Positions 17,592-26,361 are shown, counted from the first letter of the stretch. The stretch is DNA of 64,000 nt from an uncultured Acidobacteriota bacterium (GCA_902826455.1 CADEEV010000004.1:62001-126000); one strand, 5' to 3'. The notes: a model not told the origin generated them from the sequence alone. Made by a program: numbers and translations.

Positions 17592-19208
17592 ATGGCCAAG
17601 ATCGTCGAGTGCGTCCCCAATTTCTCGGAAGGCCGCGACCGGGCGGTGATCGACGCCCTCGCCGACGCGATCCGCCGCACCCCGGGCTGCACCGTCCTCG
17701 ACGTCGATCCAGGCGCCTCCACGAACCGGACCGTGTTCACGTTCGTGGGCTCTCCGGATGCCGTGGTCGAGGGCGCCCTCGCGGCCGCGCGCGTGGCCCG
17801 GGAGCGCATCGACATGCGGCGGCACCAGGGCGAGCACCCCCGGATGGGCGCCCTCGACGTCTGCCCTTTCGTGCCCGTCTCCGAAGTCACCATGGAGGAG
17901 TGTGTCGCCTGCGCGCGGGAGTTCGGCACCCGCGCCGCGGCCGAGCTGGGCATCCCGGTCTACCTCTACGAAGAGGCCTCCCGCCAGCTCCACCGCAAGA
18001 GCCTCAAGCAGATCCGCGAGGGCGAGTACGAAGGCGTCGCCGCCCGTATCCGACGCCCCGAGTGGCGGCCCGACTTCGGCCCCGCCGAGTTCGTCCCCGA
18101 ATGGGGCGCGACCGTCACCGGCGCGCGCTTCTTCCTGATCGCCTACAACGTCAACATCCTCGGCACCAAGGAGCAGGCCCACCGCATCGCCCTCAACCTG
18201 CGCGAGCAGGGTCGCGGCCCCGACGATCCGGGCCGGCTGAAGGCCGTCAAGGCGATCGGCTGGTGGGTGGACGAGTACGGCCTCGCGCAGGTGTCGATGA
18301 ACCTGGACGACTACACGGTCACGCCGCCCCACGTCGCCTTCGAGGCCTGCGTCGAGGAGGCCGCGAAGCTCGGTGTCGGCGTCGCGGGCTCCGAGCTCGT
18401 GGGCCTCGTGCCGCGGCGGGCGCTCCTGGCGGCGGCCGATCACTACGTGCAGAAGGAGGCGCTGTTCGTCGTCGACGAACGCCAGAAGCTGCGCCTTGCC
18501 GTCGAGCGTCTCGGGCTGTCCTCGATCACGCCCTTCGTGCCCGAGAAGCGCGTGATCGAGTCCCTGATCGCGTCGGGCACGAGCGAGCCGTTGCTCGCCC
18601 TCAGCGTGCGGGAGTTCGTGGAGCTCCTGGGGGCTCGCACGCCGGCGCCCGGGGGCGGCTCGGCGGCCGCGGTGACGGCGAGCATGGGGGCGGCGCTCGG
18701 GGCGATGGCCGGCTGGATGACCTACGGCAAGCGCAAGTTCGAGGAGAAGGACGCGGTGATGCGCCGGCTGATCCCGCCCCTCGACGCCGCCGTGAAGGCG
18801 CTCCTGCCGATGGTGGACGCGGACACGAACGCCTTCACGGACTACATGGACGCCCTCGGCCTGCCGAAGGACACGGAAGAACAGAAGAAGGCCCGCGACG
18901 TCGCGATGCAGGCGGGCCTGCGCAGCGCCGTCGAGGTGCCCCTGGCCACGATGCGCCTCGCCGACGCCGCCTGGGACGCCATGGTCGGCATGGCCGAGCA
19001 CTCGAACCTGGCCTCGCGCTCCGACCTGGAGGTCGGCGCCCGCTGCCTGGAGACCGGGATCTGGGGAGCCCACCGCAACGTCGCGATCAACCTCGGACAG
19101 ATCCACGACGAGGCCTTCCGTCGCCGCGTCGGCGCCGAAGCCGATTCCCTGGGCGCGCGCGCCACCGCCAAGTGCGCCGAGGTCCTGTCCGTCGTCGGGG
19201 CTCGCTGA
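17592..19208 (+). CDS. ftcD: glutamate formimidoyltransferase / formimidoyl-THF cyclodeaminase fusion
   Basis: The 538-residue bifunctional enzyme acts in histidine degradation. Residues 1-325 are the formiminotransferase N and C domains (MAKIVECVPNFSEGRD, MRRHQGEHPRMGALDVCPFV, NINILGT-type strand). Residues about 335-538 are the four-helix cyclodeaminase (FVELLGARTPAPGGGSAAAV). The arrangement matches the mammalian fusion. TGGAGG lies 7 bases before ATG. Histidine-degradation genes (hutHUI) are not in the window. A DinB-like protein follows with a TGATG overlap. Confidence 0.93.
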   Translation: MAKIVECVPNFSEGRDRAVIDALADAIRRTPGCTVLDVDPGASTNRTVFTFVGSPDAVVEGALAAARVARERIDMRRHQGEHPRMGALDVCPFVPVSEVTMEECVACAREFGTRAAAELGIPVYLYEEASRQLHRKSLKQIREGEYEGVAARIRRPEWRPDFGPAEFVPEWGATVTGARFFLIAYNVNILGTKEQAHRIALNLREQGRGPDDPGRLKAVKAIGWWVDEYGLAQVSMNLDDYTVTPPHVAFEACVEEAAKLGVGVAGSELVGLVPRRALLAAADHYVQKEALFVVDERQKLRLAVERLGLSSITPFVPEKRVIESLIASGTSEPLLALSVREFVELLGARTPAPGGGSAAAVTASMGAALGAMAGWMTYGKRKFEEKDAVMRRLIPPLDAAVKALLPMVDADTNAFTDYMDALGLPKDTEEQKKARDVAMQAGLRSAVEVPLATMRLADAAWDAMVGMAEHSNLASRSDLEVGARCLETGIWGAHRNVAINLGQIHDEAFRRRVGAEADSLGARATAKCAEVLSVVGAR

Positions 19209-19708
19209 TGGCCACCGAGGCCTGGCTGCGCGGTCCCGTCGAGAACCTCGACCCCTGGCTCCAGCCCGCCGCCCACGCGCTCATCCAGGCGGTGGAGGAT
19301 CTGGCTCGCGCCGCCGAGGGGTTGTCCCACGCGCAGCTCCACGCGCGTCCGGGCGGCGCCGCCTCGATCGCGTTCCACATCCGCCACACGGGGGGCGCCA
19401 CCGACCGGTTGCTCACCTATGCGCGCGGCGAGGCCCTCACTCCCGAGCAGAAGCAGGCGGCGGCGGCGGAAGGTCAGGAGACGGCGGACGACGCCGCGGC
19501 GCTCCTCGCCGGCCTCGACGCGGCCCTCGCCCGCGCCCTCGCCCAGCTCCGGGCCACGCCCCGCGAGAGCCTGCCGACCTTCCGCGGCGTCGGCCGCGCC
19601 CAGCTTCCGAGCACCGTGTTGGGCCTGCTCTTCCACGCCGCCGAACACGCCTCGCGCCACGCGGGCCAGGCGATCACCACCGCGAAGCTCGTAAGCGCGA
19701 CGGCCTGA
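19208..19708 (+). CDS. DinB-like four-helix-bundle protein
   Basis: The 166-residue protein starts at ATG 19208, sharing one base with the ftcD stop. It has the DinB/YfiT-like layout of four helices with three spaced His residues suited to metal binding: IAFHIRHTGGATDRLL near residues 60-75 and LFHAAEHASRHAGQ near 142-155. Members of this superfamily include metal-dependent thiol transferases and many uncharacterised proteins. The overlap with ftcD suggests cotranscription but does not define a reaction. Confidence 0.78.
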   Translation: MATEAWLRGPVENLDPWLQPAAHALIQAVEDLARAAEGLSHAQLHARPGGAASIAFHIRHTGGATDRLLTYARGEALTPEQKQAAAAEGQETADDAAALLAGLDAALARALAQLRATPRESLPTFRGVGRAQLPSTVLGLLFHAAEHASRHAGQAITTAKLVSATA

Positions 19709-19718
19709 GGCGCAGCCA

Positions 19719-21797
19719 ATGACCTCCCCGAAGCACCCCGTCCTTCGAGGCCTGAGCCTCGGCACCCTCGGCGTCGCCGGCCTCGCCCTCGTGACGAGCA
19801 CCGTCGAAGTTCTCGGCCGCTCGCCGAACTGGCTGGCGCTCGCCCCCGTGTTGGGCTCCGTGCTCGTGCTCGCCGTGCCGGGGCTCGTGCTGTGGCGCGT
19901 GGGCCGGCGCTGGGGTTGGACGCGCGTCCTGGATGTCTGGGTCCTGCTCTGCGCCCTCGAGGTGCTCTTCTTCATCGTGCCGGGGTTGACTCCCGCCGAG
20001 CGGATCCTCTCGACGCTCTGGGCGGGACTCGGGGGCGCCCTGCTCGGCGCCGGAGTCGTCCTGTGGCGTGCCGGCCGTCGGGGCTGGCGCGCGGCTGCCG
20101 CCGCCCTCGCGGGCGCCGCGGCGCTGATCGCAGGCCTGGCCTGGCTGGCCTGGGACGGACCGGGCCCCCGCTATGCGGCGGGAGCCCCGGCCCGGGACGA
20201 CGGCACGCTGCCGCCCGACCCCGGGCAGCCGGGCACCCACGCGGTCCGGATGCTGACCTACGGCAGCGGCCAGGACCGCCACCGCCCGGAGTACGGGAGC
20301 CGCGTCGAGCTGCGGACGCCGAGCGTCGACGCCTCCCGCCTGTTCACGTGGAGCGGCCTTGGCGGCGCCGCGCGCCGCCGCTACTGGGGCTTCGGGCCGG
20401 AGGCGCTTCCCCTCCAGGCCCGGGTCTTCCTGCCCGACGGGCCGGGCCCGTTCCCGCTCGTGCTGATCCTCCACGGCAACCACGTCGCCGAGGAGTTCTC
20501 CGAGAGCGGCTACGACTCCCTCGCGCAGCTCCTCGCGAGCCGCGGCTCCATCGCGGCCTCGATCGACGAGAACTTCCTCAACTTCTCCATCGTCGACCTC
20601 ATGGGCGGCGCCGGCATCACCGAGAGCGCCCGGGCGTTCGTGCTCCTCCAACACCTGCGTCTGTGGCGCGAATGGACGGGCACGCCTGGAAATCCCTTCA
20701 GCGGCCGGGTCGATCTCGAGCGGATCGCGGTGATCGGGCACTCCCTGGGAGGCGGCGCCGCCGCGGCCGCCGCCAGGAACCCCGAGGGAGCGCCCCGCAT
20801 CCGCGCCATCGCGGCCTTCTCGCCGGTCGCCTCGAGCGTCGCGGTCGACAGCCGGCCGGAGCCGCTCCGCGACGTCGACTACCTCGTGCTCCAGGGCGGC
20901 GTCGACGGGGCCGTGAGCTCGTTCGAGGGCGCCTGTCAGTACGACCGGGTCCTGTTCACGCCCGGCGGCCGCGGCTTCAAGGCAGGCCTCTTCCTCGATG
21001 CCGCGAACCACGGCCAGTTCAACAGCGTCTGGGGACGCCGGGACTCGTTCGGCCTGCGCAGTCACTTCCTCAACCTGGCGCCCCTCATGCCGGGCGACAT
21101 GCAGCGGAAGATCACGGCCGTCTACGTCTCGGGCTTCCTCGAGGCGGCGCTCCGTGGCGACGCGCGCTACCGCGCGCTCTTCCGGGGAGCCCGCAGCCTT
21201 CCCTACGGCCTGCCCGCGACCCGCGCCCTGCACCAGTACGACGATGCCGCGACGCGGCCGCTCGTCACCGCGGAGGAGGACTACGACCGTCGCACGGGCA
21301 CCTGGCCCGGCGCCACGACCGACTGCGCGGGCGGCGCGGCCTGCGCGGAGGAGACCCTGACGACGCGCTGGGGACACGCCGTGAGCCGCGTCGTCAGCGT
21401 CGACTGGAGGCCCTCCGGCGAGCCCGGCCGCTACGGCGTTCAGCTGCCGGCGAGCGCCGCCGTGGACCCGAAGGCCGCCCTGAGCTTCCGGCTCGCGAAC
21501 GCGGGAGCCGTCGGCGAGCCCCTCGCGTTCTCGGTCGAGGTGACGGATCGCGCGGGCGCGTCGGCGCGCCTGAGCCTCGACGCGACGCTCCTCGAGCCGG
21601 CCCCCATCTTCAAGACGGGCAGCCTCGGGCTGGCGGCCGCCCCGGAAGCCGTGTTCGAGGACTTCGAGATCCCTCTCGCGCGCTTCGCCGCCGCGACCCA
21701 GGGCCTGCGCCTCGAGCGCCTGCGCTCGATCGCCTTCGTCTTCGATCGCACCGCATCCGGACGGGTGCATCTCGACGACATCGGCCTGCGTCCCTAG
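19719..21797 (+). CDS. membrane-anchored alpha/beta hydrolase
   Basis: The 692-residue protein has about four or five hydrophobic segments in residues 1-150, then a large extracytoplasmic part. The alpha/beta-hydrolase core shows FPLVLILHGNH and a nucleophile elbow GHSLGGGAAAAAA. The late FLDAANHGQFNS may supply the His. After the hydrolase, residues about 540-692 look like a beta-sandwich ending GRVHLDDIGLRP, similar to carbohydrate- or allophanate-type accessory domains. Substrate unknown; chlorophyllase- or PET-hydrolase-like secreted lipases share this core. The product is probably anchored at the inner membrane with its domain outside. Confidence 0.72.
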   Translation: MTSPKHPVLRGLSLGTLGVAGLALVTSTVEVLGRSPNWLALAPVLGSVLVLAVPGLVLWRVGRRWGWTRVLDVWVLLCALEVLFFIVPGLTPAERILSTLWAGLGGALLGAGVVLWRAGRRGWRAAAAALAGAAALIAGLAWLAWDGPGPRYAAGAPARDDGTLPPDPGQPGTHAVRMLTYGSGQDRHRPEYGSRVELRTPSVDASRLFTWSGLGGAARRRYWGFGPEALPLQARVFLPDGPGPFPLVLILHGNHVAEEFSESGYDSLAQLLASRGSIAASIDENFLNFSIVDLMGGAGITESARAFVLLQHLRLWREWTGTPGNPFSGRVDLERIAVIGHSLGGGAAAAAARNPEGAPRIRAIAAFSPVASSVAVDSRPEPLRDVDYLVLQGGVDGAVSSFEGACQYDRVLFTPGGRGFKAGLFLDAANHGQFNSVWGRRDSFGLRSHFLNLAPLMPGDMQRKITAVYVSGFLEAALRGDARYRALFRGARSLPYGLPATRALHQYDDAATRPLVTAEEDYDRRTGTWPGATTDCAGGAACAEETLTTRWGHAVSRVVSVDWRPSGEPGRYGVQLPASAAVDPKAALSFRLANAGAVGEPLAFSVEVTDRAGASARLSLDATLLEPAPIFKTGSLGLAAAPEAVFEDFEIPLARFAAATQGLRLERLRSIAFVFDRTASGRVHLDDIGLRP

Positions 21798-21800
21798 GCG

Positions 21801-22286
21801 TCAGCCCGCGAGGGCCACGCTCACCCAGGTCGGCGCGAGGAGCCGTTCCAGGTCGCGCACCGCGAGCCCGACCAGGAAGCCACGGCTGCCGCCGTTGATG
21901 TAGATCCGCGCGAGCTGCCGGATCGATCCCTCGGCGAAGACGGGCAGGGCACGGCGCGTGCCGAACGGAGACGTGCCGCCGAACACGCAACCCGTATGGC
22001 GCGTCGCCGTCTCCGGCGCGCAGAGCCCGACGGACCGGCGGCCGGCCTGACGCGCGAGGGCCTTCAGGCTGACGTCGCGATCGCCGTGCATCAGCACGAG
22101 GAGCGCCTCGCCGGCGTCGTCCTCCAGGACCAGCGTCTTCACCACGAGGTGCTCGTCCACCCCGAGCGCCCGCGCCGACGCGGAAGTGCCTCCGTGCTCC
22201 TCGTAACGATAGAGGTGCTCCGTGTAGTCGACCTGGTGCTGGCGCAGAAGTCGCACCGCCGGGGTCGAGGGGGCGCGGCCGCTCAC
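21801..22286 (-). CDS. ybaK: YbaK/EbsC-type aminoacyl-tRNA deacylase
   Basis: The 161-residue protein belongs to the YbaK/ProX editing family that hydrolyses mischarged tRNA, for example Cys-tRNA(Pro). Recognisable parts are the N-terminal STPAVRLLRQHQVDYTEHLY, VDEHLVVKTLVLED with the conserved Lys, and GCVFGGTSPFGTRRALPVF with the glycine-rich GTSPFG loop. GTG 22286 lies just after the stop of the CDP-alcohol phosphotransferase gene. It is the last gene of the minus-strand lipid cluster, with no obvious functional link to it. Confidence 0.9.
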   Translation of the reverse strand: MSGRAPSTPAVRLLRQHQVDYTEHLYRYEEHGGTSASARALGVDEHLVVKTLVLEDDAGEALLVLMHGDRDVSLKALARQAGRRSVGLCAPETATRHTGCVFGGTSPFGTRRALPVFAEGSIRQLARIYINGGSRGFLVGLAVRDLERLLAPTWVSVALAG

Positions 22287-22288
22287 GG

Positions 22289-23035
22289 CTAGGGTCGCTT
22301 GAGCTCCAGGAGGCGCGCCGAGATCCAGAACGTCCGGTGCGCCGCCGTGAGGAACGTGCCGACCGCGATCAGGGTCACGGTCCACAGGATCACGCTGCCC
22401 TGTGGCCGCCCCAGGGCGGCCGCGAGCGGCGCGTCGGCCAGGCACGCGAGGCACGAGAGGACCAGCCGCTCGGCCCTCTGCATCAGGCCCTCCTTGCACA
22501 GCACGCCCACGCTCTCGCCGCGGGCGCGCGTGTAGCTCACGAGCAGGGAGCCCGTGATCGCCCCGGCCGCCGCGAGCGGGCCCCAGGCGAAGCCGCGCAG
22601 GAAGACGACGAAGCCCAGGAAGGCGAACACCTCCACGAAGCGGTCGAGGGTGCTGTCGATGAACTTGCCGTAGCTCGAGTCGAGCTTCAGGGCCCGAGCC
22701 ATGCGGCCGTCGAGGATGTCGCACACGCCGCCGAGGGCGATCGCCCAGCCGCCCCACTCCACGCGCCCGCTGCCGATCAGGATGCCCGACAGCGCGCCGA
22801 AGGCCAGGCCCGCGAAGTTGAAGGCGTCGGGACCGACACCGAGCGCCAGGAACAGGCGCTCGGCCGGAGAGATCACCCACATGAACCAGTGGACGAGGAA
22901 GTTGCCGACGCCCATCACGAACTGGGTGCCCTTCTTCTCCGCGTCGGCGTCGCGGCGGCCCACGACCGCGTAGACCGCCATGGAGGCGCCGGCGAGCCCG
23001 AGAGCCCCGAGAAGAACCGACAGGGATGCCGTCAC
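22289..23035 (-). CDS. CDP-alcohol phosphotransferase family enzyme
   Basis: The 248-residue integral membrane enzyme transfers a phosphatidyl-like group from a CDP-lipid to an alcohol. The complete signature D-x2-D-G-x2-A-R-x8-G-x3-D-x3-D is present, with D106, D109, G110, A113, R114, G123, D127 and D131. Several hydrophobic helices surround it. The alcohol (glycerol 3-phosphate, inositol phosphate, serine or other) cannot be read from sequence. GTG 23035 starts one base after the stop of the Tam41-like nucleotidyltransferase gene, whose product would supply its CDP-lipid. Confidence 0.88.
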   Translation of the reverse strand: MTASLSVLLGALGLAGASMAVYAVVGRRDADAEKKGTQFVMGVGNFLVHWFMWVISPAERLFLALGVGPDAFNFAGLAFGALSGILIGSGRVEWGGWAIALGGVCDILDGRMARALKLDSSYGKFIDSTLDRFVEVFAFLGFVVFLRGFAWGPLAAAGAITGSLLVSYTRARGESVGVLCKEGLMQRAERLVLSCLACLADAPLAAALGRPQGSVILWTVTLIAVGTFLTAAHRTFWISARLLELKRP

Positions 23036-23036
23036 G

Positions 23037-24020
23037 TCAGAGATCCTTGTCCCGAAGATAGCGGAAGACGCGCGGCCAGAGAAACAGCAGCGGCCAGCGC
23101 CGCTCGCGGGACGTCAACTCGATCTTCTTGCCCGTGTGGCGCTCGGCCTTGCGCAGCAGGTAGTCGAGCCAGTCCTCGAAGGTCACGACGTACTTCGACC
23201 AGCGCAGGGTGGCCCGCACCAGGGAGCGGCGGAAGTAGCTCTCGACGGCCGCGCGCTCCCGGGAGCTCACCGGCGCCGCGAGGGCGTAGCGGCCCTCTCC
23301 CACGGCCCGGAGCGCCCCGTCCTCGGCGTAGGCCGCGAGCAGCCGCGAGTAGAGCGGCAGCAGCTCCTCTCGCTGGGCCTCGAAGAGCGCGTCCGAGCGC
23401 CCCCCCGGCTCGGGCCGGATCTCCTTCGAGAGCGACACGCGCAGCAGCGTCCGGCAGTAGGACTCGGCGTCGAAGCTCTCGGGCAGCCACGGCCGGATCC
23501 AGGCGAGCGTCACGGCGTGGGCGGAGGCGAGGGCCGCGAGCGCCTCGCCGCGAGCGCCGGGCTCCGCGGCATAGACGACCTGGGCCGGCTGGAAGAGCCG
23601 CCCCGCGCAGAAGTGGTCCCGGCGCTCCGTCGAGGTGTCGCGCGAGAAGGCCGCCCGGTCGATGACCGCGCACTTGCCGTGGAGCTCGCCGCCCGTCACG
23701 GCCATGCGGAAGGAGATCTGGTTCGGAGGCAGCCAGCTGTTGAGCCAGGCGAACAGCCCCGGCGAGCGCCGCTGCTTGCCCGCCGCGCGCAGCCCGCGAT
23801 AGAAGCGGCCGTACCCGTCGGTCAGGACGAAGAGATCGAAGGCGCTCCACTGGTTGCGGGCCGCCGCCCCGCTGCGCTGCGACCCGAAGAACACCACGCT
23901 CCGCACCGACCCCTGGCCGGCCTCGGCGATGGCCCGCGCCAGGGCCTCGGCCTCGGGACGCGCGGGCTCGCGGGACGCACGCTCGTCGACCAGGGCGCGC
24001 GCGACGTCAGGCGCGGCCAC
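23037..24020 (-). CDS. Tam41-like nucleotidyltransferase (putative CDP-lipid synthase)
   Basis: The 327-residue protein has a nucleotidyltransferase-like start SVRSVVFFGSQRSG (G46, S47) followed by SAFDLFVLTD (D62, D68). The middle reads LHGKCAVIDRAAFSRDTS and then DHFCAGRLFQPAQVVYA. The order K..VI....F..D...D...AGRL.KP..V matches my memory of mitochondrial Tam41, the soluble CDP-diacylglycerol synthase. No membrane helices of CdsA type are present. It lies between an acyltransferase gene (14-base overlap) and a CDP-alcohol phosphotransferase gene, exactly where a CDP-lipid synthase is needed. Function is inference from motif order and context. Confidence 0.6.
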   Translation of the reverse strand: MAAPDVARALVDERASREPARPEAEALARAIAEAGQGSVRSVVFFGSQRSGAAARNQWSAFDLFVLTDGYGRFYRGLRAAGKQRRSPGLFAWLNSWLPPNQISFRMAVTGGELHGKCAVIDRAAFSRDTSTERRDHFCAGRLFQPAQVVYAAEPGARGEALAALASAHAVTLAWIRPWLPESFDAESYCRTLLRVSLSKEIRPEPGGRSDALFEAQREELLPLYSRLLAAYAEDGALRAVGEGRYALAAPVSSRERAAVESYFRRSLVRATLRWSKYVVTFEDWLDYLLRKAERHTGKKIELTSRERRWPLLFLWPRVFRYLRDKDL

Positions 24021-24786
24021 GCCGCTCCCGCATCTCGCGAAGATGGTGCACCATCCGGCTCCGGCAATCCTCGACGAATGCCGGCAGCTCCGCTTCGGCC
24101 TCGGGGGGCCGGAAGGGCCCGAGCACCTCCACCTCGCCGCGCAGCTTGGGAACGTTCGCGAGGAAGTCCACGAAGCGGCGGCCTTCCCACAGACCGTCGA
24201 GCACGACGAGATGCACGGGCACGCGGCGCGCGGCCAGGCTCGCGATCGTGCCGGCGGCCCGGAACGGCCGGATCTCGCCGTCGACGGAGCGGTGGCCCTC
24301 GGGGAACACCACGAGGCCATGGGGCTGACGCGCGGCCGACTCGCGCATCGCCTCGACGGCGCCACGCGCGTCGCGCCGGGGATCCACCACGGGGCATTCG
24401 AGCAGCCAGATGGACGGCGCGACGAGCGGGATGAACCAGCGCGTGTAGAGGCGCCGGGGCACGTAGGCCGGGCAGTAGGGGCGCGCCATCAGCGTCGCGA
24501 TCGGGATGTCGAGCTGGGACTGATGGTTCATCAGGATCAACGACGGCCCGGCCGTGGGAATCACGCCCCGCAGGTCGAAGCGGGCGCCTCCCAGCTTGAA
24601 GAGGCCCAGGATGCCCCAGGACATCCAGCGCATGAACCAGGAGACGAGGCCGCGCCGGCCCCCGCGCCAGAGGGTGGCCACGGGCAGCACGAAGAGGTAG
24701 CAGAGCGGGGCGTTGACCGCGAACCACAGCACGACCGCGAGGAGCGAGAGCGCTCCGCGCAGGGGTCGCAGCACGCCCTTCGCCAC
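24007..24786 (-). CDS. PlsC-type 1-acyl-glycerol-3-phosphate acyltransferase family protein
   Basis: The 259-residue membrane acyltransferase has an N-terminal hydrophobic stretch (about residues 10-40), the catalytic NHQSQLD (87-93), and FPEGHRS (161-167) for glycerol-phosphate binding. GPSLILMNHQSQLDIPI is a typical PlsC segment. It could make phosphatidate from lysophosphatidate, or acylate another lipid acceptor given the sphingolipid-like genes upstream. GTG 24786 is one base after the lipid kinase stop. Its 3' end overlaps the Tam41-like gene by 14 bases. Confidence 0.88.
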   Translation of the reverse strand: MAKGVLRPLRGALSLLAVVLWFAVNAPLCYLFVLPVATLWRGGRRGLVSWFMRWMSWGILGLFKLGGARFDLRGVIPTAGPSLILMNHQSQLDIPIATLMARPYCPAYVPRRLYTRWFIPLVAPSIWLLECPVVDPRRDARGAVEAMRESAARQPHGLVVFPEGHRSVDGEIRPFRAAGTIASLAARRVPVHLVVLDGLWEGRRFVDFLANVPKLRGEVEVLGPFRPPEAEAELPAFVEDCRSRMVHHLREMRERRGRA

Positions 24787-24787
24787 G

Positions 24788-25741
24788 TCAGGCCCCCGTC
24801 GGCACGAGGACGTCGAGAGCCGCGGGCACGCTCTCGACGCGCACGGTCGCGGAGCTGGCCCGGTTCCATTCGCCGTCGGTCTCGTAGGCCGGAGGCGCGT
24901 CGAAGCGCAGCTCGAGGGAGCGCGTCTGCGTCGCCTCGACGTGGGGCGACGCCGCGTGGGTGCCGGCCATGAGCTTCTGCATGATCGCGAGGCGCGCCCA
25001 GAAATCCATGTTCGCGAAGGCGACGACGTCCAGCTTCCCGTCGGCCAGGTCCGCCTCGGGCGCGATCTTGAAGCCGCCGCCGAAAACCCGGGCGTTCGCG
25101 ATCACGAGCATCAACATCCCCTTGCGGACGGCCGGGCCGCCGTCCGCGGCCACGTCGACCGAGAAGCCGGGGAACGAGCGCAGCTGGCGCAGGGCGCAGT
25201 AGAGGTACAGGAGGCTGCCCTCGAGATACGACACGCTCCACGAGTCCTCGAGCACGGCCACGTCGTAGCCGAAGCCGGCGATGTTCAGGAAGTGTCGGCC
25301 CTCGACGCGGCCGACGTCGATCGTGCGCACGTGACCGGCCGCCACGATCGCGGCACAGCCCCGCACGTCGCTGGGCGGGATGGCCAGGGACTTCGCGAGG
25401 TCGCAGCCGGTGCCGCCCGGCACGAGGCCGAGGCGCGCCCGCTTGCCCGAGGCGAGGATCGCGTTCCCGACGTGGCTCCAGGTGCCGTCGCCCCCCACGG
25501 CCACGATCGTGTCGTAGCCCTGGGCGATCGCCTCGGACGTGAGACGACCCTCGTCGCCGGCCTTGGTGGTGAGGCCGTGCCCCACCTCGAGCCCGTGCCC
25601 CTTCAGGGCCTCCAGCACCGGGGTCACGAAGCGCGCCCCGCGTCCCTTCCCCGACCGCGGGTTGAAGACGACGAAGACGCGGCTCAGACGGTCTGGAGGG
25701 TGATGAGCGGGTCGAAGGTCTGCTTGCCGTCGCGCATCCAC
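24788..25741 (-). CDS. diacylglycerol/sphingosine kinase-like lipid kinase
   Basis: The DAGK catalytic domain is clear: FVVFNPRSGKGRG, TIVAVGGDGTWSHVGNAIL with the GGDGT loop, and GLVPGGTGCDLAKSL. NIAGFGYDV and GGGFKIAPEADLADG complete the lipid kinase pattern. The family phosphorylates diacylglycerol, ceramide or sphingoid bases. The start is uncertain: the only canonical start near the conserved core is GTG 25741, inside the preceding gene by 58 bases. A CTG at 25685-25687 would give a CTGA junction and the expected N-terminus SRVFVVFNPRSG. It is placed between the decarboxylase-like gene and plsC-type gene. Confidence 0.85.
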   Translation of the reverse strand: MDARRQADLRPAHHPPDRLSRVFVVFNPRSGKGRGARFVTPVLEALKGHGLEVGHGLTTKAGDEGRLTSEAIAQGYDTIVAVGGDGTWSHVGNAILASGKRARLGLVPGGTGCDLAKSLAIPPSDVRGCAAIVAAGHVRTIDVGRVEGRHFLNIAGFGYDVAVLEDSWSVSYLEGSLLYLYCALRQLRSFPGFSVDVAADGGPAVRKGMLMLVIANARVFGGGFKIAPEADLADGKLDVVAFANMDFWARLAIMQKLMAGTHAASPHVEATQTRSLELRFDAPPAYETDGEWNRASSATVRVESVPAALDVLVPTGA

Positions 25742-26361
25742 AGCTCGCGGAAGGGCACGTCGTAGACCTCGCCGATCTCCAGCGGCTTGTTGAAGGCGTG
25801 GTCGTGGAGCACGAGCTTGCCGAGCTCCTCTTCGTGCTCGCTCTGCTGGCCTTCCATCACGATCTGCGCGAGGTAGGCGCCCTGATCGTTCTTCATGAAC
25901 GACTGATAGAGGTGCGACACCGGCTGCCATGAGTGGTCGCCGATCGTCAGGTCCGCGACGGCGTCACCGCCCGAGGCGACGTGGGCCGTCACCAGGTGTC
26001 CGTTCTTCTCGAAGCGGACGTCCACGTCCTCCATCCAGTGCGGCAGGTGCCAGCGCTCGATGGCGTGCTCGCGGGCCGCCTTCGTGGTGGTCGCGACCTG
26101 GTACGGGAAGAAGGCCGACTTCGGCAGGCGCTCGCCGGGCTTGACGAGCGGCGAGACGATCACGGCCATCACGACCTCGCCGTAGCTGCCGACCATGCTC
26201 TCGTTGAAGTCGAACACGGTCATGGCGAATATGCTCGTGCCGTGGTGCGGCTCGACGGGCTCGAGGTGCGAGGGCAGGATGCGGCGGGCGTTCTCGGTCG
26301 GGAACTCGAAGAAGCCGCTGATGGCGTCCGCGTAGCCGTAGCGGGTCTTGCCGTCGTTCAC
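25684..26361 (-). CDS. acetoacetate decarboxylase-like superfamily protein
   Basis: The 225-residue soluble protein begins near GTG 26361, overlapping the stop of the serine palmitoyltransferase-like gene (GTGA). Segments such as YGYADAISGFFEFPTENARR, FAMTVFDFNESMVGSYGEVV and FPYQVATTTKAAREHAIERW resemble the acetoacetate decarboxylase fold, whose members include decarboxylases, aldolase-dehydratases and lipid-binding-type proteins. I cannot confirm the catalytic Lys by eye. Tight coupling to the condensing enzyme suggests it acts on the keto product or on its precursor. The reaction is unknown. Confidence 0.65.
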   Translation of the reverse strand: MNDGKTRYGYADAISGFFEFPTENARRILPSHLEPVEPHHGTSIFAMTVFDFNESMVGSYGEVVMAVIVSPLVKPGERLPKSAFFPYQVATTTKAAREHAIERWHLPHWMEDVDVRFEKNGHLVTAHVASGGDAVADLTIGDHSWQPVSHLYQSFMKNDQGAYLAQIVMEGQQSEHEEELGKLVLHDHAFNKPLEIGEVYDVPFRELWMRDGKQTFDPLITLQTV

